Below, piece by piece: positions 25,906 to 39,840 of a stretch of DNA of 64,000 nt. How positions within the stretch are numbered: the first letter of the stretch is position 1; every line of letters starts with the position of its first letter. The notes under the pieces were generated by a model, which was not told the DNA's origin, ran no database searches, and saw only the letters and a program-made list of their open reading frames with translations. The position numbers were made by a program, and so were the translations under genes. This stretch comes from Lucifuga dentata (taxonomy: Eukaryota > Chordata > Actinopteri > Ophidiiformes > Bythitidae): NCBI GenBank assembly GCA_014773175.1, contig VXCM01000238.1, positions 310,001-374,000 of the forward strand, written 5' to 3'.

Positions 25906-28900
25906 GATAACTTTGAACATTGAACAACACAGTGAATTGAGGCTCTCCTGGCATGTTATTTTACCAAATCTCTAATCTTTCAAAATCAAATGTTCATGTG
26001 ATGCTAGTCAGGTTAATGGTCATGATGCGATGTATTGGCAGATATTCAGGCCAAATATGATTCACTTTTTTGGAGCTATAAGACTCTGCAACCTTTCTTT
26101 TTAGATATAGCTTTTCAATAATGAGTGTTGATGCCAAACTGGTGGTATTTCATGCTTTTGCATTTACTCCAATATATGCACAATGACATGAGAGAATGAG
26201 CATAGTATTTGTTTGTAAGAGGAGGAAATGATAGATTAAGAAAGCAGGAAGAGGCAGGGGAAGCCTGTGAGCTGTGGCAATAGGATTAATTCCCTTATTA
26301 TTTATTCTCTGCAGTGATGCTACACCACTAAAGTCTTATACCATCGTTTTTATGGATTTGACTTCTGCTCTTTTTGTTTATTCAGATGCTTCTCATTGCC
26401 AGAGATGAAGTAGGAGAAGTGCTAAATAAATTGAAAATTGTTGAGGAGAGACATTATTAAGAATGAACCTACTCCACACCAAATGGAAATACACACTAAC
26501 AGAAAAACAATAACAGTTTGTGCTCAGCAGGATCATTAAGGCAACGTGAGAAGTTCTGTTGGAGAAAGAAAGCAAGTTTAGCAGTGGATATACTGATTTT
26601 CAAGGTGATTAAAAAGCCATTAGTGGAATGACTCTCTCGTAGGTAAGTCACAAGGTAGTCATTCAAAACCCAGTTAGAACTAGGAAGGGCTCAGACTGAA
26701 GAAATCTCTGTTATTGGATGAGGATATAATATCAAGTTGCCCAAGTAAGAGAGCTCCCCAAAATCTGCTGTCTAAATCACTGTCATTTGGAAAGACGGAC
26801 TCATTTCTTTTGGCATTTCCATACCAAATAGCGAATCTCTGGCTCAACTGTGAGAAAAGCTCAAATTTCAGCTGTCTGAAGACAGTGAAACTATTTTGTC
26901 TATCAAGTCTGGAGAACTTATACAGTAAATTCAACCTAAAAATACTAAAACAGACAGAACAACCAACAATATCATGGCTTGGAACATGGCTTACAAAGTA
27001 AGTTAACACTCAAAATCGTTTTCTCCATATAATTTATATCTTGATCTCATTACAACCACAAAAAAACTTTTCTCAGAGAGCAGAAACTCTAGGAAGCCAT
27101 TATTTTGTTGTCATTCAGGGCTACTTATTGAATTGTACACAGAGTATGCTTTTGTAATGTATATTTGTACTCTACATTTACCACAAACTTTGCTTCTGGT
27201 TCAAATTAAAATAATGATATAAATCTATTTGTATTCATGGCTTATTGGCTTCCATCTTTCATTCCAAGCCCCATTATTTTTGAAAATTGCTTCTTGGTAC
27301 TTGATGATATGACTTCACCAACCAATCTGTGTCCCAAATTCAACAGAGAGATGGGATGTTAGACCACTAAATTCAGGTAGACCATGCCATTTACTGTGTT
27401 TATTGCTATTTCAGTGTGTTAGTTCCATAGAAAGATACAAGATCTAAGCAAAGGACTTTGTTCAACACCGGACTACCCAAAGCACAACTTTCTTTGTAAC
27501 CTGGATCAACATTTCTTAATTGCCCATTTATGTGCTACGCTTCATATAACTGTTTTTCTCATCTGATACGCTATATTCAGAATATGAACACTTGAGCACA
27601 AGTTCTCGTAGATTCATTATCCTGTGTGAAATGAACCAGAAGATGATTGTCATCAAGAATCTGTTTAATTACAAGACAAATGAAAGCATACACCAAGACA
27701 ACCTAGAAGTTGAAACTAGAATTTAAAAGTAAATTTAACATCAGTCCACCTGTCGGGAAGTTTTATCAAGGCTTTTTACCCTAATTGGCTGAATTCTCAG
27801 AGCAATTGGCAAAGTCTGTTTTGATATCTCTGTCAAACCTCCAAGGCAGAACATTGTCTTTCTGTTTTCCCTTGCTTGTTTGGATTGGAGGGTAGAGTTG
27901 TTAAAATTCATAAGATGTGCTCTTGTAAAGCATTTCTAAGATGCAGGTCGGTAGTTTTCAGACTCTTGAAGGTATACTCTGCCAAGCCTTAGCTCAGATG
28001 CCATCTTTTAAGTTTGTCTTGTGCTTGTATTGAGGCCAGGCATCTACTATGGGCATGGCTGACATCTGAACCCGTGTGCAGAATGATGAAATTTGTTTTG
28101 CTCTTTTTCATTCTCTTTTTCCAAAATTGGAAACAAAACAACAGCCAGCTATTTCAAGAGAGCCAAACTTTTCCTATGCCTTTGCCAGAAAATTAAAGTC
28201 TTAGTGGTCAGATGCCTCCAGTGTAAAAAGTGAAGTAAGACTGAGGGTCCCAAAATAATGATTTTAAAATAAAATTTGGCAGTTTCTCAAAGGCTGTCAG
28301 ATATGATGCAGGGTGCTCATATCAACATATTAACTACAGCTTTAGTTATGTATCTCCGTGCCAGAGGGTAGAGTTTAGGAATCACAGTAAAGGAGATAAT
28401 GGATATCCAAACCAAAGTTAACAAAACCTACAGCTGCACTAAAGTTAAAGCTGATAATATAAAAGGAAAAGATTATTTGAAGGTCCTAGTACTATTTTTA
28501 AAGAAAACAAGAAAATATGTATGCATGTTTGCCAACAAGAGAATGAAGGTGTACCAGCCAGTTGGATACCTTGTTCATCAAGTTCAAAATGCCATTTAAA
28601 AAACAAAAAAAAAAAAAAANAAAAAAAAAAAAAAAAGAAAGAAGCAATACTCACAAAGTAATGCACTTAGTGTAATATACTCCATTGGAAGAGAAATGTT
28701 TTCAAAAGCTAAATTTTGGTGTATTGTGTGTGGGAGATATAATTTAGGCCTAAGTGTATGGTAATTACAGGTTTCTCTGTAGGCTAAATTGCTAACACTA
28801 CTAAGAGGTCTTGTTGTTATGTTGCACTTTTTGATATGATCCACACATATTTTAATTGAACCTTTGAAAAAGTTATCTTCATGTCATCTTCTATTTCAGA

Positions 28901-28916
28901 ATTACATATATATGGA

Positions 28917-28980
28917 TCTATATCTATATCTATATCTATATCTATATCTATATCTATATCTATATCTATATCTATATATA
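28917..28980. repeat. (CTATAT)n hexamer repeat
   Basis: About ten clean copies of CTATAT. Confidence 0.95.
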
Positions 28981-30110
28981 TGCACAAACATATATATGTT
29001 AAATGACATAAAAATAGGTTTGAACTTAAAATCACCAGCTAGCAGCTTAATTTAAACCCTGTGGTTTTCATCCCAGCATTACTTGGGTCGGTGTATATAT
29101 TATAGGCATTGATTGGTACTCTATTTTCCACTGACTAAATGTCTGACCCACTTTAAACACATAGTCCACAAGTATTTTTTAAAATACTTTTCATTGTGAT
29201 CATAATGAAACATTCAAGTCACATATCCCAGACGCACCCTGTCCTTTCATTACAGTGAGGATGTATACCTTCATTTGAACTCTCTTTGGTGTTTTAGGAT
29301 AAGTGTACACATTTGATAATGTTAAATGTAAAGCAGCCAACCATGGGCAGCTCTTTGTTGGTAACACATTGAATCATTCTCAAGGGCTTTGGAAATATTC
29401 CCCACTCCAGTTTGGAGAGAAGGTGTTCTTATTTGACTTTTGGGTTTTGTTGGTTGGCTGGTGTGACATGGGGTTTTGTGGAAATGGAAAGGACAGAAGA
29501 GGAAGCAGCAGCTTATGTGAATAGCTCTTTGAGAAATGACTCATTTTAAGCTTTGAGAGATAGGACCAGACTGATTCCCTTCAGACTTTAGGCTTTTATT
29601 AATGTCCCCGACCAGGTTTTCTCTAAGGGACGCATGACCGGAGACGAGCTTCTACTTTCATCTCTCAGTTAATGAGAAAAGGCCAGATAACCATTGAGCC
29701 CCTCTAGGCTTGAGCAGAGATATGGAGGCCTGGTCCTTGTAATCTCCAAGCATAAAGCTTCATGCTTCACTGCCCAGGGATCTAGGACCACTTTACTAAG
29801 TCAATATATATTTAAACATCATGTACAAGATGTATTTGCTCTTGTATATCAGATGTACTATGGGGCACTGTCTTATAAGGAAGTCCATGTCTTCTTTCCT
29901 ATTTATAGTCCTCAGTTCACTTTCAGTTGTGTTTAAAAGGGTTTAATCAAAATTCAACAGTTTTATTGGTAGAAGAGCAAAGTTAATTGTTTGGAACAAT
30001 CTAACAAATTGTAATCCTTAATCCACTTAGTGGCTGCTAAAACTCACTGAAAGAGAGTGGACGAAAGGTACATAAGTCCAAGAAAGCTAAGAAGCTGTGT
30101 GGACATGGTT

Positions 30111-30164
30111 TGTGATGGATTAAATATCATGCCATTATGTGATGGATTAAATATCATGCCATTA
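30111..30164. repeat. Exact 27-bp tandem duplication
   Basis: The unit TGTGATGGATTAAATATCAT plus GCCATTA occurs twice without a gap. Confidence 0.9.
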
Positions 30165-30936
30165 TGAAACAATCCATGTTGGATGTGCATTTAATGTAAT
30201 TTTGTGTAAATACCTCATGCTATTCTGCTGTATCAAGCTCCTGCGTCCTGTTTACACATGTATAAGAAGTACAAGGTGGGAAAGAATGCAAATAGCAGCA
30301 TCAGTGTACCGTCAGTGCAATTCATCTTGGCTTTGTTTACTGGAAATCACTGATTTATTATAGCATGATATATTCAAGTGAACACCCTTTCCCCTTTGTC
30401 ATTATTTCAATCTCAGTGATTGCTCCTCTGTGTCGGGAGTGATTTATAGAAGAGCTCCCTGGAAACTTGGTACAAATTTCTAAAATAACCATTTGCTTGT
30501 AAATTCTCCAAACACATTCATGAATGTTAAAACTATGATAAATGTTTTCCAAAAAAAAAAAAATCTGAAAGAAGAAATTCACGTTTCCCATTGCAAGAAG
30601 TTGATGATCCAAGTTGACATGTGACACTTGTTACATCACCAACCAGTCTCTGTTCCTCCAGCGCCCAGAGGAGATGTGGTATTATCATTTCTATGCAGAC
30701 ATCAATATCAGTTATCATTTGTCTGACCCATGCCTTTCATCCTTATTTCTTTGCTTCTCTTTTCTCTCCCTCACATTTACAATTTCCAGTCCATTAATGC
30801 TCTTCTCTAATTGCATTAAGAATGACAAAGGGGAAATAGATGTGCACAACGTATGTTCCAGAAGGAAAGCCATTTCTCTGTATTAGAAGAATTTTAATTA
30901 TTTTAATTGTTATGCAAAAAGGGCTTTTGCAGTTGA

Positions 30937-30937
30937 G

Positions 30938-31000
<63 letters not shown>

Positions 31001-31001
31001 A
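30937..31001. repeat. (AT)n-(GT)n compound microsatellite
   Basis: AT units with one AC interruption, then GT units. Confidence 0.95.
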
Positions 31002-31784
31002 TTTATACATAAAATACAGCACATGGAACTGCAGTAGGTGAGGACAACCACATTATTACATTAACCATTCTGTATAACCACACAGTCTGTTTAAAACTAC
31101 TTATATTGCATGAAGGTACACCTTTAAACACAGATTTCCACTGTCCTTGACATGCATGTCCTTGTGTACTCACTAAAACAACATTTGATAATAGCACAGC
31201 TATTCCCAATTCAGCGCATGGCTATGGAATGATCTTGAGCTCATTTACCATTTTATTCAAGTGTAAGAAAAAAATCTGCATAGATTCAGCAAATAAGTTG
31301 TTGAAAGAGAGGTTGTAATCCTATGTACTGTTGGTGTAAAAGCCAGTAATACTGAGAGCTAGTAGACATGCCAATACTTTGTGATTAGTTTTTACACATT
31401 TTATAACATGATGTGTTTAGAAATGTTTCTTTTCAATTGAGGAGCAATAGAGAGTAAGGGAGATTTTTTGTTCAGTTTTGTTTACATGAAAACTAAATGT
31501 CTGCTCTCATTGATTACGGGAAGAAAACAATCATTCATTTAGAGTATCTAACACCTGTATTGGCCAACTTTGTATTGACTTGAGGTTAAAAGGAGGACTC
31601 ATTTGTTAAAGCATATGGTTTTACATTTTAATTATCACTTTGTCTAGCCTTTGATGCACCTGCTTTATTTGCAAAAACCAAATCCTGATCCAATTTGACC
31701 ATTGCATTGTGATATTTTGTTTTGAGTATATGCTGGAGTCTTTATATTTTTCTTATGAATACACTAGTTTTGTCAGTCACACAC

Positions 31785-31808
31785 AGATTTGTTTTTTAAA
31801 ACAAATCT
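31785..31808. repeat. Short perfect hairpin
   Basis: AGATTTGTTTT (31785-31795) and its reverse complement (31798-31808) with a 2-nt loop. It is AT-rich, so chance is possible. Confidence 0.8.
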
Positions 31809-32138
31809 CCACCTAGTTTTTTTTTTTTTTTAGATTCATTGTACTTTAAACTCCCACAATGAGAGGATAGCAGTATTGGGTATGATAAGAGCATTTAGAT
31901 GTTGCTGCAGAATTATGGGACACAACCTGGGCTCAGAATAGGATTAGCACTGAGAGTGTGTACATTGGGTGTAACATTTGAGTCTGTGCCACTATAATGT
32001 ATTTAGTTGGGTAGTATCCCGCTTCAAGCAAGGATTTCCAGGATTTGTGCTTGTGCTGCCTGCTTGATCAAAGCATTTCAAAAGCCATAATAAAACGCAT
32101 AGTTAAAACTGTGTTCTGTGCTATTTTCAGTGTGTGCA

Positions 32139-32451
32139 TTAAAGGGGACATATTATACAGATTCCCATGTTCCAATTTTCATTTAGGGGTTTATTCTGAA
32201 AACTTTGCCATACTTTAATGTGGAAAAATACATACTCTGCCTTTGCTGCAGCACTGTAAAAATAAGGTGTTTTATGTCCCTTTAAGGCCATTTCCCAAAA
32301 GCCTATTCTGTTTTCTGATTGGCCAGTTGCATCAACAGGATTTATGGAAGTAAAGGACTAATCAAAAATAAGGTGTCTAGGGCAGTTAAATTATTTCTGT
32401 GGGGGTGAACCTCAAGTTTTTAACTTTGAAAGCATGACGTGCCCCCTTTAA
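32139..32451. mobile_element. 313-bp TTAA-bounded MITE (piggyBac-like)
   Basis: The ends are TTAAAGGGGACATATTATAC on the left and, as reverse complement, TTAAAGGGGGCACGTCATGC on the right. Over these 20 bases the five differences are all transitions, as expected from CpG decay. TTAA at each end is the known target duplication of piggyBac-type elements. There is no open frame inside, so it is a non-autonomous copy. The family assignment is by TTAA ends only. Confidence 0.7.
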
Positions 32452-34651
32452 CATAACCTATGCAAAAGTTTAGACCATTATATTGCAGATGATGTTGATC
32501 AATTTGACTTTGATACAACTGCTGAAAACAAAACATTCTTCCTTTTAATTACATACTCATGGCTGTGGTGTGAATGATTGCCATCCAACCATCAAGAGAT
32601 GTCAGGATGTGGCATAACTGAGGTTTGGAGGCAGCCCTGCCTAACCAGACATCAGGAACCGGCTGGTGAAACCTGTCTTACAGCCAAACTGCTCTTATTC
32701 CTGTTGGTTCTATTTGAGTGTAATGTCACCAAATGATTTTTTTTCACTGGACAACAGTTCTCTCTATGCCAGGACAACACAGTAAATAAAATGTGTCATG
32801 TTTCCCTACTCTTGTGGCAATCCTGCACATTCTGCAAGAACGTGTTTCCTGATCGGATAAAGTTTTATAACAGACAGACTCAGCTCCAGTTTGTTCTTTC
32901 TCTCGCAAAATTGTCAGTGTGTCATGGCTGGTAAAGATGTGATTTGATTGGCCATGACTGATGCCAGCCCGCAGAGCACACACTGGTGGATTGATGAGTG
33001 GCCTCTGAGTTTGCTTATGCCTCTGGCAGGCTATGTCTCCTAATCTCTAGTCTGTTACCATGTCCTGTTCTCCTGTGCCATGCCCCAGTGATTCATTAAA
33101 ATATATATTTGCTTAAGAAAAGTAAGTTTAAGACTTAGATTTCATTACGATGGTGCTCTTCTTATAGTCACCGCATTGACCCAGAAGAACCCTATATGAG
33201 TTGTGGCTTTAGCTGTGACCACAGATATCTTAAAGCCCCAGTTGGAAAGGAGACACATTTCTTTGCACTGAAATGGATGGAATATAGCAGTTTTGGAATG
33301 GGTGTATTTCTCAGAAAGTATTAGCTCAGACCATTGGGAGAAGGAGTGTACTGCTGCATATGGAAGAGATCAGAGAAGGGGGGCTGCAGTTCCATTGTAG
33401 TCCAGGTAGCATGGATCAAACACAGCAATCCCCACAGAGCACCCCAGAAAGTGCTTAACGGGAGGCTATCATAGCAAGCCCAAAAGAGAGCCATGGCATA
33501 TGGCCTTTTGAAGATAGGTTTGAGATAAGAGCATATCCTGAATCATGGAGCATTGAGAGGGTTTGAAATATGAGTGTAATGGTGAGGCATGAAATGATAA
33601 AGAAAATGCAAGATATTTTAATGTAGCCCTTAATGTAGCCATTTCAAAGTAGCAGAAAATGTGTATAGACCTGTTCAGATATTGATCAGCACCATCAAGG
33701 GCTTGAAGCAGAGAGTTTAAACAAGCAGCTCTGAAATTCAATAAAAAGGATACTGAAAAGTATAACACCAAGCCATTAATGGATTCTTTGGTTTTGCTAT
33801 GAAATTAGATGAATTCTGTTGACAGGGATATGCCTTGTTTTCTATTTTATGGGGGATTTTCTATGTGGCCCAATTTTCTTCTCTGCCCTGCCTACTGTTC
33901 TATTCTCCTAGAAAGATCAAAAAATAATCCAGCCTACTGTACAATCGCATAATTTATGGCAGTAGCTGTGTGTGTGTTTGTGTATGTGTGTGTACGTGTG
34001 TGTGGTGTTCTCTCACTCTTGTAGAGTGTTGTTTGTGACAGCTGTTGTCTGTAATAGCCTAGAGAGTTGGCTACCACTGTGATACCATTTTATCTTCCAA
34101 ACATCTAAGTAATAGAAAAACTGCTTCATTGTAAGGGGACTAATACAAAAAGGCACCTCAGACTTATTACCACTCTATTTTTGAAGCAAGAGAGGTAATA
34201 TTTCTTCTGATAAGATGGCAATTTCAATAAGAGGCTTCGCTGGCTTTTGGCCCCTGTGGGTTTTGGCTTGAGTAAAAGGGATGTATTTCACAGGGGAGGG
34301 CTTAATGAAATGAGGGCTGAGCATTTGCAAAAGTGAGATAAAGTGCAGTCTTTAGTTCAGATTTTCCCGGAGAGTCATAAGAAGTTTGCTTCGAGGTGAT
34401 TTGTAGAGGGGGCCACATCTGTATAAAAGGTTAGCAGTCATGCACACACACAGCGCTGTGCTGTGGATGGTGTCCCATTCATTTTCCACTCTGATGAGGA
34501 TGGTGTAGAGGAAGCAGGGGATTTAGGCACGTGCTAAGCCCAAAATTAGGATGACAGAAGTGGCAAAGGATAGACGATGGAGAGATCTATATCACACATG
34601 CTTAACTAGCCACATGGGCTCTCTCTGTGTTCTGTGTGAGATTGTGCATGC

Positions 34652-35068
34652 ATGCTGTTACGGCCTACTGGGGCGATCAGGCCTATCTTTTTTCTCTTTG
34701 CTCTTCTTCTTAGTCTGCAGATTGGCTTCAGTAAGGAGTGGAGAGGCGTGTATGGCCGATTGGTGGATGAGGGGCTGGAGCACTTGAGCAGAGTTTGCTA
34801 TCAGCCTCCACAGCATCAAGGCAGGAGGAAACTTCAGCCTGGCCCCTCTTTCCATCCGTCTTTTAGACACCTATATGCTGCCATGCTTTTTGGTCTGTTC
34901 CTTTTGTGTGTCCTACATGTTTTGTGTACGGAAGCTTGTAGGGGTGAACTACCATTTATTTTCTCCACTGAGCTTTTCACCTTTTCTCCTGTTTTTTTTT
35001 TTTTTTTTTTTTTTGGTAAGGTAGGGAGTTTAGTATTGTCTTTTCTTTTTCTGAGTGTAGTAGTTTAG
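34652..35068 (+). CDS. Doubtful 138-codon open frame with signal-like N-terminus
   Basis: The frame starts MLLRPTGAIRPIFFLFALLL, which looks like a signal peptide, followed by IGFSKEWRGVYGRLVDEGLE, and later a second hydrophobic stretch (MLFGLFLLCVLHVLC). It ends in a poly-T-derived phenylalanine run, which is typical of chance frames. No homologue is recognised. A polypyrimidine tract and CTGCAG at 34690-34720 could instead be a splice acceptor within the frame. Confidence 0.1.
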   Translation: MLLRPTGAIRPIFFLFALLLSLQIGFSKEWRGVYGRLVDEGLEHLSRVCYQPPQHQGRRKLQPGPSFHPSFRHLYAAMLFGLFLLCVLHVLCTEACRGELPFIFSTELFTFSPVFFFFFFFGKVGSLVLSFLFLSVVV

Positions 35069-37084
35069 TTGTTTTTCAGACAGGATTGTATTTATGTTTG
35101 TTATTTTGGCCTTGGCTACCCTGAATTCTACAACTTCTTTATAACTTAGTCTTTACACATTAAAACCCAACACCTATGGTTGACTACTTTAAGAGCTTTG
35201 TTGCCTCATTGTTTAATTGCCAACTTCATTAATTCATTTCTTTTGCCATTTATACCTTTATATTACGGTTTCCCACTTTCCCCTTAGACACAGGGGACAT
35301 AATGCCTATTGATGTAGTGTGCAGTATGTATGTTGAGACCATGGAGACTCAATGTCAAACTACACAGTTATTTGCAGGCTGGAGTAAACACCTCGTAAAC
35401 ACTTCCCTTCACACTTGTCTATAGCTGAGGCGAATCATTGCACATGTACTGTATATCGAGCGAAACGTCAAATCGAAGGCATAGAAAAATATGTTTGAAG
35501 TGAGAGGGATAACAGCATGTGGAAAGTGTGGTATTGGCTGTTTGATGTGTTTGAACAAGTCCAAAACTTCACATTTTATTTTTTGAAAGTATGGGCTGTG
35601 GGGAAAAACAAAAAAAATAGAGTTTTGATAATTGATGGTCTGTAGCTTTGGAATACAGATAAGGATCATAACTGGGTCTCTAGAGAACCATCATTACTCC
35701 TCCTCGCTGAGTCTGAGCTATTTTACTTGAATCAAATAGTCGACATTCACCAAGTTCTCTTTCAGTTTTACTAAAATTGTGAGGATAAAGACGTGGTGAA
35801 AGTGGCATAGCATTCAGGAAATTAACCTTAAAGTTTTTCCATTTTTCTTTTGGAAAGTAATTTGATGTTCTTTCAAAAATGGTTTGACTGATAGAAGAAA
35901 ATAAATGGTGTTCACTGAAAGTTCCCTCACTGACCTCACACTTACTTAAGAGAGAGAAGAGCTTAAGTTCTTCTATTTGGTCATACACAATCACTCCTCT
36001 TCATTAACAGAGATTAATTATGTGAAGATAACAACAGAGGAAGAGTTATTAGGGAGAACTGCCTAAGATAACCACTTATTTGTGATAAGAGAGAAGCCAG
36101 TTATTATCATCTTCACTGGGAGCAAAGTTTGGATTCAAGTGTATGCTCAAATTAGATGTGGACCTCTCCAAATCATAAGTTTTCCTTGACTGTGAGCTCG
36201 CTAATAGAACTATCCTTAAAATAACTTGGCATAAATTTATGGTAAGAAATTCTGCCCCAAGTGGAATGTGGAAAGAGAGACATGGGATTTGGTGGAAATG
36301 CTAATTAAAAGCCTGTCTCCTATTTTTTAAAACACATATACTGTGCTCTGAGTATATAATACTGTACAATGTACAAGATTGCAAGTGGAGTCTGATAATG
36401 GCTGTTACTTTGAATACAGAAGAGATTTAGGGGGTCCATGAGACACATAGAAAGAGCAGTTTGTCAGAATTCTTATATTTGCAGGAGAAATATTATTCAG
36501 ATGTCTAGAATAATGGTGTAATACACTGCAACTATTTCAATAAACAACCATTTATATGTACATTGTTTTTAGATATTGCAAGTTTGGTGTAGAAACTCCA
36601 AATTAAATTTTTCTGTTCACACATTAAGTGAAAAAAGCTGCTGTGACACTTTAAGAGTTAATTATTCCACTTTTCTAAAACAGCCGTTCTAATGATTGTA
36701 GTGACATTATAGTTGTCAAACAGCAATTATAGGCTAAAATAAGCAGAGAAATACTTATTGTATCATTTTATTAGACTCAAAATGAAGACCTTTGCTTGGA
36801 AAAATGAATAAGACAGCTATGGATAATAGTTTCCTGAAACAAAAGGGGTTTCAGGGTGCCTTGACAAGTTTCAAACCACATGCTAATTTCAAGGAAACAA
36901 ATATTTGGAGTCTATCTAATTGCCATGGATAGCAAGTCCAATATACATGACCATGCATTAATAACAATTTGACCTGCTGTAAAGAGAATTTAACAAAAAT
37001 CACTGCTTAAAACTACAGCTGTTGTGTATTAACAAAATCTATGGAGGCTTTATAATATCTCCAGAATACATTTGTGCTGGTCTG

Positions 37085-37085
<1 letters not shown>

Positions 37086-37119
<34 letters not shown>

Positions 37120-37121
37120 AA
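37086..37121. repeat. (AAAG)n microsatellite
   Basis: Nine copies of AAAG. Confidence 0.95.
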
Positions 37122-38229
37122 CTCATTTTCCTCTCATACTTAGGGGGAATTTATATACCTCTACAATTAAAGAAAGAAATGGAAAGAAATCAACTCGAGT
37201 GAAACTTGTGATGAGAAGGTCATGGCTGAGGGCGGGCAGTGCCTCAGAGGAGATTGGGAGTTCAGAAACAATGAAAATAAACCCAATTGATCTTATCGCC
37301 TATGCATTGTCTTGTCTTCCATTGTGATAGGGCAAAATCACGTCAGGGATAAACATAGTATGAATTTTTAAGAGGCACCTCTCCTTATTTCTATTCCGTC
37401 TTATTTTGGCTCTGTTCAAAATGACCTCTGGTAATCTTCAGAGGTGAATATTGCCATTTTCTTGAATACTGAATATGAAGGGAGATTGTGAGACTCACCA
37501 GGGGAGCTGAAGCACAGGTGTTGAATATTACAGTATGTGTATTTCATTAGCATTTGGCAGTTTGAATGATGTGCTTGGTAATATTAAAAGCAGCATAGGT
37601 CTGTATGCATTGATCTGAACAGTAAAGGCCACCTTGGCTGTGAACGAAATACAGCAAAGTAAAATAGATGTACGCATCCAACAGATTGTGAAGCTGATCA
37701 ATGCATATTTGATCTGTAACAGATAGCATCCCCATGAAGGATTTTCAGCTGAAATCAGCTATTTCATTCGAGCACACAAAAATGTGAAGAAAAGGCATTT
37801 CTATCTCACACCACAAGCACAATGAGTGAAAAAGTATGAAAAATGTATCATGTACACACATACTGTATGTATAATGAATCTGTATGCAGACAAACACAGT
37901 CCTTTGAGCACATTCAGCACAAGTGAAAACAAGCTTCTATTTCATCATGTAAATGAGGTGCAAAAATGTTTCATCTCAATCGTTAGGTTTCATTTGTGGA
38001 AAATCCTAATGCTGCATGTATACATACTGAAATAGAGGATGGACAGGCTACATGTATATAATATAGGGCTACAGAGCTGCTATACATTTGTAAGACAGAA
38101 TGTGAGCAGATTTAATGTGCTCAATGTGCCATTCTTCACACAGTCTTTTGCTTAAAGCTCTACTTCCTGATCTGTACTTCCTGTCACATATTTGCTTTGC
38201 CCTGTAGACATGAGGACATATTCCACAAT

Positions 38230-38620
38230 GAGCAAGTGTATGATGAATGAATGCATGAATGAAAAAGTATGCATGTATGACTGAATGAATAGATGAATGG
38301 CATAAAATGGCTTTGGTTTTGTGATTGATTTGACATCATTGCTTTATTTTCTAATAACCACAAGGGAGAAGATAGGCTTAAAATGAGTAAGTGAATGACG
38401 AATGAATGAATGCATTCATGAATGAATGAATATAAATATGTGAGAGTGAATGCATGAGTGCATGAATAAATGAATATGTGAGTATGACTGAATACTGTAG
38501 CTGAGAATGTGAATGAATGAATAATTAGGTATTGCCATACCTATGTTAACCACTAGAAGGCGCACAGGCTAACAATGAGTAAAGGAATGAATAAATGAGT
38601 GAATGAATATATGAGAAACT
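38230..38620. repeat. Irregular (TGAA)n minisatellite region
   Basis: Clusters of ATGAATGA-type units, diverged and broken by unrelated sequence, at about 38240-38300, 38395-38520 and 38575-38615. A perfect 14-bp palindrome ATGAATGCATTCAT lies inside. Confidence 0.8.
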
Positions 38621-39319
38621 ACATTTAGGGGTTTCACACCTTAAGTGTGTGAGTACAGGACTATGCACACTAATTAAAGTGACAGTTTTACTGATTATTG
38701 ACTTGTCTCCAGGTGAAATACTGAAGCAATGACCTCTCGTCACAGAGTGGAAATGTAATTTCATGGCTTGTTAGACAATGAAAATCAGCAATAAACAAGC
38801 ATAGAAATGTTAGTGGTCCCTTCTGCTCAGATCATAACAGGGTGGTGGCCCTGTAGTCTTTCTCTATGGGCCCAAGTTCGTTTTTGGGTCAGCTTCATGT
38901 GTGTAAACTGTGATTTTTACGTTAGGAGGAAATGCTGGTGCATGTTGGCTGCTGCTACTCCTGTGTTTATTCGTATGTTTCTGTTTCATTTTTGTTTTTC
39001 CTGTCCAGTTTTTGTTGTGTTCCAGTTTGGGAATGGTAGTTATTATATGAAATTTTTATGACCTTTGTGCTCTTTGCTGGAGGGACTGTTTTTCTTTTCC
39101 TGCTGATGCTTATGCTTATATGTTTATATAAGGATGCTTATAAAATCCATTTTTAATAAGCAATATTGTAAATGGGAAAATCTATTTAAGAGTGATTCAC
39201 ACCTTTATTTTTATATCATTTTTTTTTCTGCTGAGCTGCTGCTGCACTGACTGCAACTAGCTTGGTGCTGCTGGCATTAATGTGTATTAACTGTCGTCTG
39301 CTCTGGCTATTTTCTTGTG

Positions 39320-39795
39320 TGTCGCCTCCTTCTGGATTTGCTCAAGTGCCTGAATGATCTTATTCCATCATCTTTCAAACTACATTAGTCGTCTTCTAGC
39401 TGGCGGTTATGGCCTCTCCACCTGCTAAGATTGGGCTGGCTGCAAGGGGAGATGGATCTTTTAGCTGTGTTGCTCCACTTCTGTGGAACTCTCCTCCCAG
39501 GTCCATCAGGAGAGCAGCATGAAGACGTTTAGGAGGGACACTGGAACACACCTGTTTGGCTTTGCTTTTCAGTATCTCCTTTTCTTTTGTTTTTCTTTTC
39601 TTTTTTTTTTTGTTTTTTCTTTTGTCATTATTGTCCTTTTCTGCGTGACAATTGTTGTGGTTGACTTTGGATGTTATTAGTGTGTGCTTTTTTTGTTATG
39701 ATTTTGTTGCCTGATCTCACTTTCTGTACAATGCCTAGAGTTAGAGTTTTTGAGATGTGCACTTTATAATTGGAATTTTATTATTATATACTGAT
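39320..39795 (+). mobile_element. Decayed LINE 3' fragment (end of reverse transcriptase and tail)
   Basis: The translation GLAARGDGSFSCVAPLLWNS, then PPRSIRRAA and SMKTFRRDTGTHLFGFAF, matches the C-terminal end of fish L2/Rex-type LINE proteins (usual form RGDRAFSVAAPRLWNSLP then ...FK..LKTHLF..AF). An internal stop follows RRAA. The tail ends with GCACTTTATAATTGG and a T/A-rich repeat. Only the last few hundred bases remain. Confidence 0.75.
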
Positions 39796-39840
39796 GTAAA
39801 CATAGTATTATGTTTACGTAAATAGTAAATAATACGTAAG

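Larger units (their letters stand above)
23641..32138. other. Gene-free stretch after the LINE
   Basis: It holds the exon-like segment at 24797-24923, the SINE-like piece, an (AAAAC)n run at 24976-25008 and several microsatellites. A 95-codon frame at 26714-27001 ends at a donor-like ACAAA|GTAAGT but has no recognisable family. Confidence 0.5.
32452..39319. other. Gene-free stretch between MITE and second LINE fragment
   Basis: AT-rich; only the doubtful frame near 34.65 kb, the (AAAG)n block and the TGAA region stand out. Confidence 0.5.

Noticed and set aside
26680..27009. Long frames on both strands of the same stretch
   Set aside because: Overlapping frames on opposite strands without any family resemblance; the donor-like GTAAGT has no matching acceptor.
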